Source: Flavimobilis marinus
GTDB lineage: Bacteria; Actinomycetota; Actinomycetes; Actinomycetales; Cellulomonadaceae
Assembly (NCBI RefSeq): GCF_900113055.1
Contig: NZ_FONZ01000001.1
Span: forward strand, 248,001-312,000
Direction of reading: 5' to 3'
Length of the DNA stretch: 64,000 nt
Shown: positions 32,641 through 42,385 of the stretch, piece by piece
Numbering within the stretch: position 1 is the stretch's first letter
How the letters are laid out: the number at the start of each line of letters is the position of its first letter
Translations under genes and position numbers: made by a program
The notes under the pieces: model-generated
The model's input: the letters and a program-made list of their open reading frames with translations, nothing else
Database searches by the model: none
Told to the model about the DNA's origin: nothing

Positions 32641-33800
32641 CAGTTCTCCGGTCTCGGGTCAGGGGCGGTGCGGGCGAGGTCGGCGGTCGCCCGCCGGTCC
32701 ACCTTGCCAGGCCCCCGCAGGGGGAGCGCGTCGACGATCACGAGGCTACGCGGCGCTGACACAGCGCCGACGACGTCGCGCACCCGGGCGCGCACGGCGT
32801 CGAGCGTGGGCGCGTGCCCCGTGACGGTGGCGACCGCGACGACGCGCTGACCCCACGCGTCGTCGGGCACGCCGACGACGCAGACCTCGCCGAGGCCGCC
32901 CCAGCCGGCGAGCGCGGCCTCGACGGGCGCGACCGGGACGTTGACGCCTCCGGTGAGCACGACGTCGTCGGCCCGGCCCAGCACGTCGAGGTGCTGCGGT
33001 GGGCCCTCGTCGAGGACGCCGAGGTCCTGGGTGCGCAGGTGCCGCACCCCGGCCACGGTGAGAAAGGCGTCGGCGGTGGCGGCGGGGTCGTCGTACCCGT
33101 GGGCCAGGACGGGCCCGGCGATCAGGACGTGACCGGCGTCGTCGAGCGCGAGGCGCACCCCGTCGAGCGGGACGCCGTCGTACACGCAGCCGCCGCAGGT
33201 CTCCGACATGCCGTAGGTCGTCACGATCTTCAGCCCGGCGTCCGCGGCGCGCGCGGCGAGAGCGGGGCTGAGGGCCGCCCCGCCGACGAGGATCGCGTCG
33301 AACGAGAGCGCAGCGGCGAGCACGTCCCGGTCGGCGTCGTCGAGCAGGCGGTGCAGCTGGGTCGGCACGAGGGACGTGTACCGACGTCCGGCCGGCAGGG
33401 TGGCGGTCGCGGCGGCAAAGGCGCGGGGGCGGAACGGCCCCGGCGGGAGGACGACCGGCGCATGGCCGGCCACGGCGGCGCGGGCCAGCACCTGGAGGCC
33501 GGCGACGTGCGTGAGGGGCAGGGCGAGCAGCCAGCGGCCGGGCCCGCCGAGGCGCGCCGCCGTCGCGGTGATCGAGGCGAACAGGGCCTCCGAGCCGAGC
33601 CAGACTCGCCGAGGTATACCCGTGGACCCGGACGTCGTCACGACCGCAGCGACGTCGTCGGGGACGTCGTCCGGGATACGAGCGCCCGGGTCCTGCGCGA
33701 GCAGGGCAGGGCCGGTGCCGTCCAGCGCCTGGGCGACCACGCGGACGAGGTCGGCGTCCGCGAGCCGGGTGGCGGCGAGATCGAGCAACGAGCGGGGCAC
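32640..33800 (-). CDS. menE: o-succinylbenzoate-CoA ligase MenE
   Basis: 386-aa AMP-forming acyl-CoA synthetase that activates o-succinylbenzoate. P-loop TTSGSTGIPRR near residue 54, TYGMSETCGGCVYDG near 207, and the C-terminal domain with the conserved GK (RGPGKVDRRA). About 100 residues shorter than Bacillus MenE because the N-terminal subdomain is reduced, as is usual in actinobacteria. GTG start 6 nt after a TAGGCT -10 element. Confidence 0.92.
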   Translation of the reverse strand: MPRSLLDLAATRLADADLVRVVAQALDGTGPALLAQDPGARIPDDVPDDVAAVVTTSGSTGIPRRVWLGSEALFASITATAARLGGPGRWLLALPLTHVAGLQVLARAAVAGHAPVVLPPGPFRPRAFAAATATLPAGRRYTSLVPTQLHRLLDDADRDVLAAALSFDAILVGGAALSPALAARAADAGLKIVTTYGMSETCGGCVYDGVPLDGVRLALDDAGHVLIAGPVLAHGYDDPAATADAFLTVAGVRHLRTQDLGVLDEGPPQHLDVLGRADDVVLTGGVNVPVAPVEAALAGWGGLGEVCVVGVPDDAWGQRVVAVATVTGHAPTLDAVRARVRDVVGAVSAPRSLVIVDALPLRGPGKVDRRATADLARTAPDPRPEN

Positions 33801-33806
33801 CGCACC

Positions 33807-33812
33807 AGCCTA
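33807..33812 (-). promoter_or_regulatory. -10 element TAGGCT for a leaderless menE-menA transcript
   Basis: On the minus strand TAGGCT plus GGTGCG precedes the GTG at 33800. Confidence 0.55.
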
Positions 33813-33889
33813 GATCGGGCCGTACCCTGGTGCGGACGAAGACGACGATGAGGACGCGCGCCCGCGGCCTCACAACAGTGGGAGCAAGT

Positions 33890-34978
33890 GTGCAGAAGAA
33901 GACCGCCACCGCGAGGTCGCGCCAGGCCGCCGTCGCGATGATCCTCGCGAGCGTGCTGACCCTCACGGCGTGCACCGGGGACGAGGAGGTGACGCCGGCC
34001 CCGACGACGCCGACGGTCACCACGGACGCCACGGTCGAGCCCGACAAGACGGCCGTGCCGGAGCCCGTCCTGCCGACCACCTGGCCGCTGACCGGCGTCG
34101 AGGCCGAGGTCGCCGACCGGCCGGCCGTCGCCGTCAAGATCGAGAACACCTCCGCGGCCCGTCCGCAGTCAGGGCTCGAGGACGCCGACGTCGTCTGGGA
34201 GACCATCGTCGAGTTCGAGGTCTCGCGCTTCATCGCCGTCTTCCACTCGAAGACACCGGACGAGATCGGTCCCGTCCGCTCCGCGCGGCCCATGGACATC
34301 GCGATCGTCGAGCCGCTCGACGGCCTCTTCGCGTTCTCCGGTGCGCAGAGTCGCATGGTGACGCGCCTGGGGCGGTCCGAGCACCTGCAGCTGATCTCGA
34401 ACGACGCTGGTGACGGCGGCATGTACCGGGTGCGCACCCGTGCGGCTCCCCACAACGTCTACGCGTCGGTCGACACCTTCCTCAAGGAGGCGAAGGACGG
34501 CCTCGGTGCTCCTGCCGAGCAGTTCGCGTTCGCGGGCTCTCTGGACGAGGCCACGGCGGTGACCGACGGCGCCGAGACCGGCTCGGTGTCGCTGCGGATG
34601 TCCGCCGCGGCCCGCCCGAGCTGGACGTGGAGCGCCGATCACGACGCGTGGCTCCGGTTCGAGAACGGCGCCAAGCACTCCTCGGCGGCGGGCAAGCAGC
34701 TCAAGGCGACGAACGTCGTGGTGATCGAGGCGAAGCAGGTCGACTCCGGGATGGACGCGCAGGGTGGCGCCATGGTGCCGGACTACAAGCTGGCCGGTGA
34801 GCGGGGCAAGGCTCTGGTCGCGACCGGCGGCAAGACGATCGAGGCGCGCTGGGCCAAGGGCGGCAGCGCCAAGCCGATGCGGCTCGAGACCGTCGACGGC
34901 GAGCCGCTCACGCTCGCCCCGGGCAACACCTGGGTCGAGCTTGTCCCGAGCCAGTCGGGCTCCTACTCGGTCGACTGA
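33890..34978 (+). CDS. DUF3048-domain lipoprotein (YerB-like)
   Basis: 362 aa. Lipobox LTAC with acylated Cys28 and a Thr/Pro-rich linker. The DUF3048 domain follows, with VKIENTSAARPQSGLEDADVV near residue 80 and KTPDEIGPVRSARPMDI near 120. GTG at 33890 has GGGAG 5 nt upstream; a longer frame from 33830 would bury the signal peptide. Anchored outside the cell; biochemical role unknown. It interrupts the men gene series between menE and menB. Confidence 0.85.
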   Translation: MQKKTATARSRQAAVAMILASVLTLTACTGDEEVTPAPTTPTVTTDATVEPDKTAVPEPVLPTTWPLTGVEAEVADRPAVAVKIENTSAARPQSGLEDADVVWETIVEFEVSRFIAVFHSKTPDEIGPVRSARPMDIAIVEPLDGLFAFSGAQSRMVTRLGRSEHLQLISNDAGDGGMYRVRTRAAPHNVYASVDTFLKEAKDGLGAPAEQFAFAGSLDEATAVTDGAETGSVSLRMSAAARPSWTWSADHDAWLRFENGAKHSSAAGKQLKATNVVVIEAKQVDSGMDAQGGAMVPDYKLAGERGKALVATGGKTIEARWAKGGSAKPMRLETVDGEPLTLAPGNTWVELVPSQSGSYSVD

Positions 34979-35004
34979 CCCACTCTCGCCGGATCTCTTC
35001 GCTG

Positions 35005-35045
35005 GAGCACAGTCTGGCTCGGTCGACCCGAGCCAGACTGTGCTC
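35005..35045. repeat. Hairpin, family 2 copy (GAGCACAG...CTGTGCTC)
   Basis: Perfect 18-bp arms beginning GAGCACAGTCTGG around a 5-nt loop, between convergent DUF3048 and menB genes. Shares AGCACA...GCTCGG and its complement with 16495-16533. Likely a bidirectional terminator here. Confidence 0.75.
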
Positions 35046-35066
35046 TCACGGCTCCGGTGTCTCGGA

Positions 35067-36035
<969 letters not shown>

Positions 36036-36042
36036 GGCTCAC

Positions 36043-36048
36043 ACCATA
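36043..36048 (-). promoter_or_regulatory. -10 element TATGGT of a leaderless menB
   Basis: TATGGT plus GTGAGCC precedes the ATG at 36035 on the minus strand. Confidence 0.55.
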
Positions 36049-36093
36049 GTTGGACCGGGCGCTCCCGCCGGGCGCGGCGAGGTCAGCGCAGCG

Positions 36094-37893
36094 TCACAGG
36101 CCGCCGAGCACCTTCACGTCGAGCACGCCGAGGTCGACAGTCTTGCCCTTGACGGCCCGCACCTTCGTCGTGACGGGCTCGAGGTAGTACGGGTTCTTCC
36201 ACGGCTCGTCCTGCTCCCACCGCGTGTCCGCGCCCTGCTCGGCCTCCCACAGGACCATCGTGTACGACTCCGACTCGAGTCCCGTGACCGCGGGGCGGTA
36301 GTTCTTCGCTCGGGCGGCGGACGTCTCGTGGGCGCAGGTCGCGCCCTGGCACGCCATGAAGATGTAGGTCGTGTGGACCGGCAGGCCCGACGACGCATAC
36401 CGCGGGCTCGCGGTCACTGTCCCGCCGAGGCCGCCGTCCTTGAGGTTGAGGGTCCGGGACTTGGTCACCTTGACCTTGGAGTACACGCGGGGGGTGTAGC
36501 GGGACGGCCGGTTGTACTCGCCGAGCGAGTCGTCACGGGCCAGCACCTCGATGCGGAGGGTGGCGGGGATGACGTGCGTCGCGCGGTACCGCTTGCCTCG
36601 CAGCCGGTCGACCTCGATGCGGCCCTGCTGGGCGCTCGCCATGGTGGGCGCCCAGCGGTCCTGGTGCGTCCCCGCCAGGGTCACGGTCTTGCGCGTGACC
36701 TTCTTGGGCTTCAGGGCGCGGTGCTGCGAGGCCTTCACCGTGATGCGGGTCGTGTAGTACCGGTTGGCCTTCTCGTCGAGGTAGGTCAGGTGGTAGGTGC
36801 TCGGCACGACGTTGCGGAACACGTAGCGCCCCTTGCTCAGCGTGGTCGTGTGGACGACCTCGCGGCCACGGACCAGGGTGACCTCGCCGCGCGCCTGCTT
36901 GCCGGCGACCGTGAACCGGCCGCTGACCTTGCCGAGGTCCGTGCGGCGCTGCATCGTCAGGTCCGCCTTGGCATCCGCGCTGCCGACCACCACGGTGCGC
37001 ACGTTGCCTCGGACCGCGGACTTGATGGTGGCGCTGACCTCGTAGGTCCCGGGAGCCATCTGCTCCAGGGTGAAGCGACCGGTCTTGTCCGTCCGCGTGT
37101 ATCGCGGACGGGGGCCTCCCGCGTCGCGCCAGGACGTGGGCTTCCGGACGGCCTCGACGCTGCGGTTGGCCAACGGCTTGCCGTCGAGCGTGACCACACC
37201 CGAGAGCGTCGGGCTTGCCGATCGGTCCGAGAGCGTGAGCGAGACCTGGGCGAGGTCCCCGCTACGGAGCGCGACCTCGACGGGTGCAGCGACGCGGCCG
37301 TCGGACCTCGCCATGACGAGGTAGCGCCCCGGGATGAAGCCCTCCCGAAGGCTGGTCTCGTCCTTGTCGCCCTCCCAGACCCTCTCGCCATCGAGCCGCT
37401 GGACCTCGACGGACGCGTAGGCCGCCGCCGGCCCTCCGTGCACGGTCACGTCGAAGCCCGCCGCAGGGGCCAGCGTGTGGGTCCCGGTCGCGATGCTCGA
37501 GCCTGACCTGGCCTTGTACGGTGCCGGCGCCGTCCGCTGGTCCCACGCCTGAGCGCCACCTGAGCCGATCCAGATGGCTCGCGTGCTCGTGTCGTGCTGC
37601 GACCAGGCCACCACGTAGAACTGCGTGCCCGCGGCGGGCTGCGCCAGCGTGAACGTGCCGTCCTTGGCTGAAGTCGTGGACGACAAGGTGTCGCCGTTCG
37701 CGCCCGAGAGCTTGACGGTGAAGTCCGCGCGGGGCGATCCGTCGGGCGCGACGAGGGTCCCGGTGACGGTGAGGCCCGCGGCGCGCGCATCGGGGACGAG
37801 AGCTGGCGCCAGGAGGAGCGCGAGCGCCATCAGCGCGGCGATCGCTGCCTGCGCAGCGCGGGGGAGGGAAGGGGCCGGGACGGTCTGGGGCAT
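36094..37893 (-). CDS. Secreted multi-repeat beta-sandwich protein (carboxypeptidase regulatory-like domains)
   Basis: 599 aa. Signal peptide to about residue 38 (ALVPDARAAG), then several carboxypeptidase-regulatory-like or CNA-B-like beta modules: VTGTLVAPDGSPRADFTVKL, LSGVVTLDGKPLANRSVEAV with GRFTLEQMAPGTYEV, and VSGRFTVAGKQARGEVTLV with GRYVFRNVVPSTYHL. The remaining 200 residues are Lys/Arg-rich with a possible disulfide pair in MACQGATCAHE. No catalytic motif, anchor or sortase signal. Possibly an adhesin or wall-associated scaffold. Codon use is less extreme than in its neighbours. Confidence 0.75.
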   Translation of the reverse strand: MPQTVPAPSLPRAAQAAIAALMALALLLAPALVPDARAAGLTVTGTLVAPDGSPRADFTVKLSGANGDTLSSTTSAKDGTFTLAQPAAGTQFYVVAWSQHDTSTRAIWIGSGGAQAWDQRTAPAPYKARSGSSIATGTHTLAPAAGFDVTVHGGPAAAYASVEVQRLDGERVWEGDKDETSLREGFIPGRYLVMARSDGRVAAPVEVALRSGDLAQVSLTLSDRSASPTLSGVVTLDGKPLANRSVEAVRKPTSWRDAGGPRPRYTRTDKTGRFTLEQMAPGTYEVSATIKSAVRGNVRTVVVGSADAKADLTMQRRTDLGKVSGRFTVAGKQARGEVTLVRGREVVHTTTLSKGRYVFRNVVPSTYHLTYLDEKANRYYTTRITVKASQHRALKPKKVTRKTVTLAGTHQDRWAPTMASAQQGRIEVDRLRGKRYRATHVIPATLRIEVLARDDSLGEYNRPSRYTPRVYSKVKVTKSRTLNLKDGGLGGTVTASPRYASSGLPVHTTYIFMACQGATCAHETSAARAKNYRPAVTGLESESYTMVLWEAEQGADTRWEQDEPWKNPYYLEPVTTKVRAVKGKTVDLGVLDVKVLGGL

Positions 37894-37899
37894 CGTGCC

Positions 37900-37905
37900 A
37901 GTATG
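37900..37905 (-). promoter_or_regulatory. -10-like element CATACT of a leaderless gene
   Basis: CATACT plus GGCACG precedes the ATG at 37893; no ribosome-binding site is present, which supports this start. Confidence 0.45.
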
Positions 37906-37943
37906 GAGGGCTTCTGGGTGCCTGACTAGGGGCCGGAGCGCCC

Positions 37944-37949
37944 TAGGGT
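37944..37949 (+). promoter_or_regulatory. -10 element TAGGGT for a leaderless menC-menD transcript
   Basis: TAGGGT lies 6 nt before the GTG at 37956, the same element and spacing as upstream of the gene at 4575. Confidence 0.6.
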
Positions 37950-37955
37950 GGGCTC

Positions 37956-38909
37956 GTGCACGTGTACTCCATCCCGCTGCGGACCCGCTTCCGCGGGATC
38001 GACGTGCGCGAGGGCCTGCTGGTGCAGGGCACCGCCGGGTGGGGCGAGTTCTCACCCTTCCGCGAGTACGACGACGCCGAGGCGGCCGCGTGGTGGCGTG
38101 CGGCTCGTGAGGCGGCGGAGGAGGGCTTCCCGGCGCCGGTCCGGGACGCGATCCCGGTCAACGTGACGGTCCCCGCGGTCGACGCCGAGCGCGCCCACGC
38201 GATCGTGCGCGCCTCGGGTGGCTGCACCACGGCCAAGGTGAAGGTCGCCGAGCCGGGTCAGAGCGAGGCGGACGAGATCGCCCGGCTGGAGGCTGTCCGG
38301 GACGCGCTGGGCCCGTCGGGCCGGATCCGCGTCGACGCGAACGGTGCGTGGGACGTCGAGACGGCGGTCGCGCGCCTGGCGGTCCTCGACCGGGCCGCGG
38401 GCGGTCTGGAGTACGCCGAGCAGCCGTGCGCGAGCGTCGCGGACCTGGCCGCGGTCCGACGCCGCGTGGCCGTGCCGGTCGCGGCCGACGAGTCGATCCG
38501 CCGTGCGAGCGACCCGTACGCGGTCGTGCGCGCCGAGGCCGCCGACGTGATCGTGCTGAAGGTCCAGCCGCTCGGCGGGGTCCGCGCGTGCCTGCGCCTC
38601 GCCGACGAGCTCGGGCTGCCGGTCGTGGTGTCCTCGGCCCTCGAGTCCTCGGTCGGGCTGGCCGCGGGGATCGCGCTCGCGGCTGCGCTGCCGGAGCTTC
38701 CCTATGCCTGCGGCCTCGCCACCGCGCACCTGTTCACCGACGACGTCACCGCCGAGCCGCTGCTGCCGCGGGACGGCATGATCGCCGTACGCCCCGTCGC
38801 CGCCGACGCCGCCGCGCTCGTCCGGACCGCCGCCTCCCCTGAGCAGGCGGGCTGGTGGCGCGACCGCCTCGCGCGCGTGCGCGTCCTCACCGAGCAGGAG
38901 CCCGCATGA
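37956..38909 (+). CDS. menC: o-succinylbenzoate synthase MenC
   Basis: 317-aa enolase-superfamily dehydratase forming o-succinylbenzoate. Catalytic Lys in TAKVKVAEPG near residue 92, metal ligands in RVDANGAWD, EYAEQPC and VAADESI, and a second Lys in IVLKVQPLGG. Length is normal for the short actinobacterial form. Overlaps menD by 4 bp. Confidence 0.95.
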   Translation: MHVYSIPLRTRFRGIDVREGLLVQGTAGWGEFSPFREYDDAEAAAWWRAAREAAEEGFPAPVRDAIPVNVTVPAVDAERAHAIVRASGGCTTAKVKVAEPGQSEADEIARLEAVRDALGPSGRIRVDANGAWDVETAVARLAVLDRAAGGLEYAEQPCASVADLAAVRRRVAVPVAADESIRRASDPYAVVRAEAADVIVLKVQPLGGVRACLRLADELGLPVVVSSALESSVGLAAGIALAAALPELPYACGLATAHLFTDDVTAEPLLPRDGMIAVRPVAADAAALVRTAASPEQAGWWRDRLARVRVLTEQEPA

Positions 38910-40648
38910 CGCCCCCGTCCGTCTCCGCAGCGCGCGAGCTCCTCGCGGCGCTCGCCGCACTGGGCCTGCGCGACCTCGTCCTCGCGCCGGGCTCGCGCTC
39001 CGCGCCGCTCGCGTACGCCGCCGCCGAGGCGGCCGACGCCGGGTGGTTGCGGCTGCACGTGCGGATCGACGAGCGCGCTGGAGGCTTCCTGGCGCTCGGC
39101 CTCGCCCGGGGTGCGGCTCTCGCGGGCGAGCCTCGCCCGGTGGCGGTCGTGACGACGTCGGGCACGGCCGTGGCCAACCTGCACCCCGCGGTGCTCGAGG
39201 CGCACCACGCCGGGGTGCCGCTCCTGCTGCTGACCGCGGACCGGCCGCACGAGCTCCGGGGGACCGGTGCCAACCAGACGACCGAGCAGGTCGGCATCTT
39301 CGCGGGCGCGGTGCGCTGGCAGGCGGACGTGCCCGCGCCGGACGGACGCGCGGGCGAGGCGCGAGACCTGCGGGCGCTGGCCGCGCGCGCGGTCGCGGCG
39401 GCGGTAGGGGCGCGCACCGGGTGGCCGGGGCCCGCGCACCTGAACCTGTCCTACCGCGACCCGCTCGCGCCCGAGGTGATCGTCGACGACGCCGCGCCGG
39501 TGGCGGAGGATCGTGGCCAGACGGGGCCGACGACGGCCAGCGAGCCCACCGTCGTCGTCGCGGCGGGGGAGCCTGCGGTCGACTGGCCGCTCGACGACCG
39601 CCCCACGGTTCTGGTCGCCGGCGACGGCGCGGGCCCGCGGGCGACGGCCCTCGCGGAGGCACGGGGCTGGCCGCTCCTCGCGGAGTCCGTCTCCGGCGCC
39701 GCCGGGGGACCCAACCTGGTTGCGGCGCACGCGCTCGTGCTCGCGGAGTCGGCGCTCGCGGACGACGTCGCGCGCGTGATCGTGCTGGGCCGGCCCACGC
39801 TGTCCCGACCGGTGCAGCGGCTGCTCGCGTCGGCGGGCGAGGTCGTCGTCGTCGCTCCCGGAGCGCAGCCGTGGCCGGACGCCGCGCGGCGGGCCGACGT
39901 GGTGCTGCCCGGGATCCCCGCCTCGTGGTGGGAGCCCTCGCCGTCCGACCACGCGTGGCTCGACCGATGGTGCGCCGCGGGCCAGCGCGCGGCTGACGCG
40001 GTGACCGCAGAGCTGGCCGCGCGCCCCACCCTCACGGGGCTCGCCGTGGCGCGTGCGGTCGCGGCAGACCTGGACGCGGGCGACGTGCTCGTCGTCGGCT
40101 CCTCGAACCCCGCGCGCGACCTCGACACGGCGGCCGTGTGGACGGAGCCGCCGTTCGTCGTCGCGAACCGAGGCCTGGCGGGCATCGACGGGCTGGTGTC
40201 CACAGCGACCGGCGTCGCGCTCGCGGCCCCCGCCGGGGCGCGGGTGCGCGCGTACGTCGGCGACCTCACGTTCCTGCACGACGTCGGCGGCCTGCTCGGG
40301 GCGCCAGGCGAGCCCGCGCCCGACCTCACGATCGTGGTCGCCAACGACCAGGGTGGGTCGATCTTCGCGGGCCTCGAGCACGGTGCGCTCGGGGCGACGA
40401 CGCCCACGCGCGCGGCGACGTTCGAGCGCGTGTTCGGCACCCCCCACACGGTGGACCTGGCTGGCCTGTGCCGCGCCTACGGCGTCGGACACGTCGCGGT
40501 GCACGACGCCGCCGGGCTCGCTGAGGCTCTGGCGGCACCGAGCACGGGCGTCCGGGTCGTGGAGGCCCGCCTGACGCGCTCCGCCCGCCGCGACGACGAC
40601 GCCGCCCTCCGCACCCGCCTCCGCGCGACCCCCCACCCACCCCGCTGA
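38906..40648 (+). CDS. menD: SEPHCHC synthase MenD
   Basis: 580-aa thiamine diphosphate enzyme (2-succinyl-5-enolpyruvyl-6-hydroxy-3-cyclohexene-1-carboxylate synthase), adding 2-oxoglutarate to isochorismate. N-terminal PYR domain with VLAPGSRSAPLAYAAAE and HVRIDERAGGFLALGLARG, and a C-terminal ThDP domain with NRGLAGIDGLVSTATGVALA, AYVGDLTFLHDVGGLL and NDQGGSIF. ATG overlaps the menC stop. A family-1 hairpin follows 27 nt after the stop. Confidence 0.96.
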   Translation: MTPPSVSAARELLAALAALGLRDLVLAPGSRSAPLAYAAAEAADAGWLRLHVRIDERAGGFLALGLARGAALAGEPRPVAVVTTSGTAVANLHPAVLEAHHAGVPLLLLTADRPHELRGTGANQTTEQVGIFAGAVRWQADVPAPDGRAGEARDLRALAARAVAAAVGARTGWPGPAHLNLSYRDPLAPEVIVDDAAPVAEDRGQTGPTTASEPTVVVAAGEPAVDWPLDDRPTVLVAGDGAGPRATALAEARGWPLLAESVSGAAGGPNLVAAHALVLAESALADDVARVIVLGRPTLSRPVQRLLASAGEVVVVAPGAQPWPDAARRADVVLPGIPASWWEPSPSDHAWLDRWCAAGQRAADAVTAELAARPTLTGLAVARAVAADLDAGDVLVVGSSNPARDLDTAAVWTEPPFVVANRGLAGIDGLVSTATGVALAAPAGARVRAYVGDLTFLHDVGGLLGAPGEPAPDLTIVVANDQGGSIFAGLEHGALGATTPTRAATFERVFGTPHTVDLAGLCRAYGVGHVAVHDAAGLAEALAAPSTGVRVVEARLTRSARRDDDAALRTRLRATPHPPR

Positions 40649-40674
40649 CTGCACCCCGCCCCAGCCACAACGGT

Positions 40675-40730
40675 GAGTGCGTGATTTTGGCGGTGTTCTG
40701 CGCGGATCACACCGCCAAAATCACGCACTC
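40675..40730. repeat. Large hairpin, family 1 copy 2 (perfect)
   Basis: Two exact 22-bp arms (GAGTGCGTGATTTTGGCGG... and its complement) with a 12-nt loop, just after menD. The run CCAAAA...CACTC gives no U-tract on either side. Most regular of the three copies. Confidence 0.85.
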
Positions 40731-40853
40731 AGCGGGGGAGGGGGGAGGGGGCGTGGGGGCGTTGAGCGGGGTGGATTCCCAGGAACTCCCCAGGTGAGGC
40801 CGAGGCTGCGCCCAGCACGGGCTGGTTGAGTAGGGGGCAACAAGGAGGACGAC

Positions 40854-42266
40854 ATGAACGAGAACGACGTGACGCCGACGACGCCCGGCCAGCCAGGTGC
40901 CGTGCACCCCGCCTCGAACCCGACGATGCCCATCCCGCGCCCGCCCGCGGGCCCGGTCCCGCCGCCCCCCGCCGCGGGCGCGCCGTACGGACTGGCTTTC
41001 GGTGCGACGCCCCCGAGCGGCCCCGGCACCGGCCCGGGCCCCGACGCCGGGCAGTCCCGCCCCGAGCGCGAGCGCCGCATGTGGCCCGCGATCGTCGGCA
41101 CCGCGGCGCTCACCGCCGTCCTGGCGAGCGGCGGCAGCGTCCTGGCGATCAACGCGCTGGACGACGACGTCGCCCCCCAGTCCTCGACGTCGATCGCCGG
41201 CGGCTCGTCCAACATCTCGCTGACGACCGTCGGGGAGACCACGTGGGAGGAGATCGCCTCACAGGTCGCGCCGTCCGTCGTCGCGATCCAGGTCGCGACC
41301 TCGTCGGGCGAGGGCGAGGGCTCGGGCGTCATCATCGACGCGTCGGGCCGGATCGTCACGAACAACCACGTGGTTGCCGGCGCGAACAACGACACGGTGC
41401 AGGTGTCCCTGTCGGACGGTCGCATCTACGACGCGAAGATCGTCGGGCTCGACCCGTCGACCGACCTCGCGGTCGTCCAGCTGGTCGACCCGCCGCAGGA
41501 CCTGCAGCCCGCCACCTTCGCGGACTCGGACAAGGTGCTGGTCGGCAACCCCGTGATGGCGGTCGGCAACCCCCTGGGGCTGGCGAACACGGTCACGACC
41601 GGGATCGTCTCGGCGCTGTCCCGCCCGGTCTCCACGATGGACGAGTCCTCGTACGTCGTGACGAACGCGATCCAGATCGACGCCGCGATCAACCCGGGCA
41701 ACTCCGGGGGCCCGCTGTTCAACGCCGCGGGCGAGGTCATCGGCATCACCTCGTCGATCGCGACGCTCTCGAGCGGCTCCTCCCAGGCTGGCTCGATCGG
41801 CCTCGGCTTTGCCATCCCGTCGAACCTGGCGCGGTCCATCAGCGACCAGCTCATCGAGGACGGCGAGGCGGAGCACGCGTTCCTCGGCGTCTCGCTCTCG
41901 GACGCCACGGCGAGCGCCGACGGCGTCACGCGTCGCGGCGCGCGGGTCGAGGAGGTCACCGCCGGCTCACCGGCCGCCAACGCGGGGCTGCAGCGTGGCG
42001 ACGTCATCGTGGCCCTCGACGGCACGTTCGTCACCGGCGCGGAGTCCCTGACCGCAGCCGTGCGGGAGCGGAGCTCCGGCAGCGAGGCGACGGTCACCTA
42101 CGTGCGCGGCGAGCAGTCCGTCGACGTCGCGGTCACCTTCGCCACGCGTCCCGTCGAGGAGACCACCGACGAGAGCACCCAGGTGCCCGACGACGAGCCG
42201 TCCGGTGACACGTGGACGTGGCCCGGCTCGGACGAGTTCGACTGGTTCCCCGGCTCCGGGGACTGA
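40854..42266 (+). CDS. HtrA/DegP-type S1C serine protease with PDZ domain
   Basis: 470-aa membrane-anchored extracytoplasmic protease. A Pro/Gly-rich cytoplasmic tail of about 75 residues precedes one membrane helix (about 77-97). The trypsin-fold domain has triad H172 (TNNHVV), D204 (STDLAVV) and S284 (GNSGGPL), followed by a PDZ domain at about 340-430 (AFLGVSLSD...RGDVIVALDG) and a short acidic, Trp-containing tail. ATG with AAGGAGGAC upstream. Likely degrades misfolded surface proteins. Single gene with its own terminator. Confidence 0.93.
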   Translation: MNENDVTPTTPGQPGAVHPASNPTMPIPRPPAGPVPPPPAAGAPYGLAFGATPPSGPGTGPGPDAGQSRPERERRMWPAIVGTAALTAVLASGGSVLAINALDDDVAPQSSTSIAGGSSNISLTTVGETTWEEIASQVAPSVVAIQVATSSGEGEGSGVIIDASGRIVTNNHVVAGANNDTVQVSLSDGRIYDAKIVGLDPSTDLAVVQLVDPPQDLQPATFADSDKVLVGNPVMAVGNPLGLANTVTTGIVSALSRPVSTMDESSYVVTNAIQIDAAINPGNSGGPLFNAAGEVIGITSSIATLSSGSSQAGSIGLGFAIPSNLARSISDQLIEDGEAEHAFLGVSLSDATASADGVTRRGARVEEVTAGSPAANAGLQRGDVIVALDGTFVTGAESLTAAVRERSSGSEATVTYVRGEQSVDVAVTFATRPVEETTDESTQVPDDEPSGDTWTWPGSDEFDWFPGSGD

Positions 42267-42332
42267 CCCACAGTTGTCCGGCGGCGGCCGTCCCCTCCGC
42301 CGCTGGATCCGGCTCCTTCCCCTGGGAGCCCA

Positions 42333-42362
42333 GAGAGGCCGGCGCGCGAGCGCCGGCCTCTC
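42333..42362 (+). terminator. Strong terminator after the HtrA-type gene
   Basis: GAGAGGCCGGCGC, loop GCGA, then the exact complement GCGCCGGCCTCTC followed by CTTGTTGT. A 13-bp stem with a tetraloop, the most classical intrinsic terminator in the window. It also faces the convergent menF gene. Confidence 0.85.
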
Positions 42363-42385
42363 CTTGTTGTGCACGGGCGACGTCG

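Noticed and set aside
33830-33889. N-terminal extension of the DUF3048 lipoprotein
   Set aside because: The GTG at 33890 has a good ribosome site and gives a correctly placed signal peptide; the longer start would put 20 Arg/Thr-rich residues before it.
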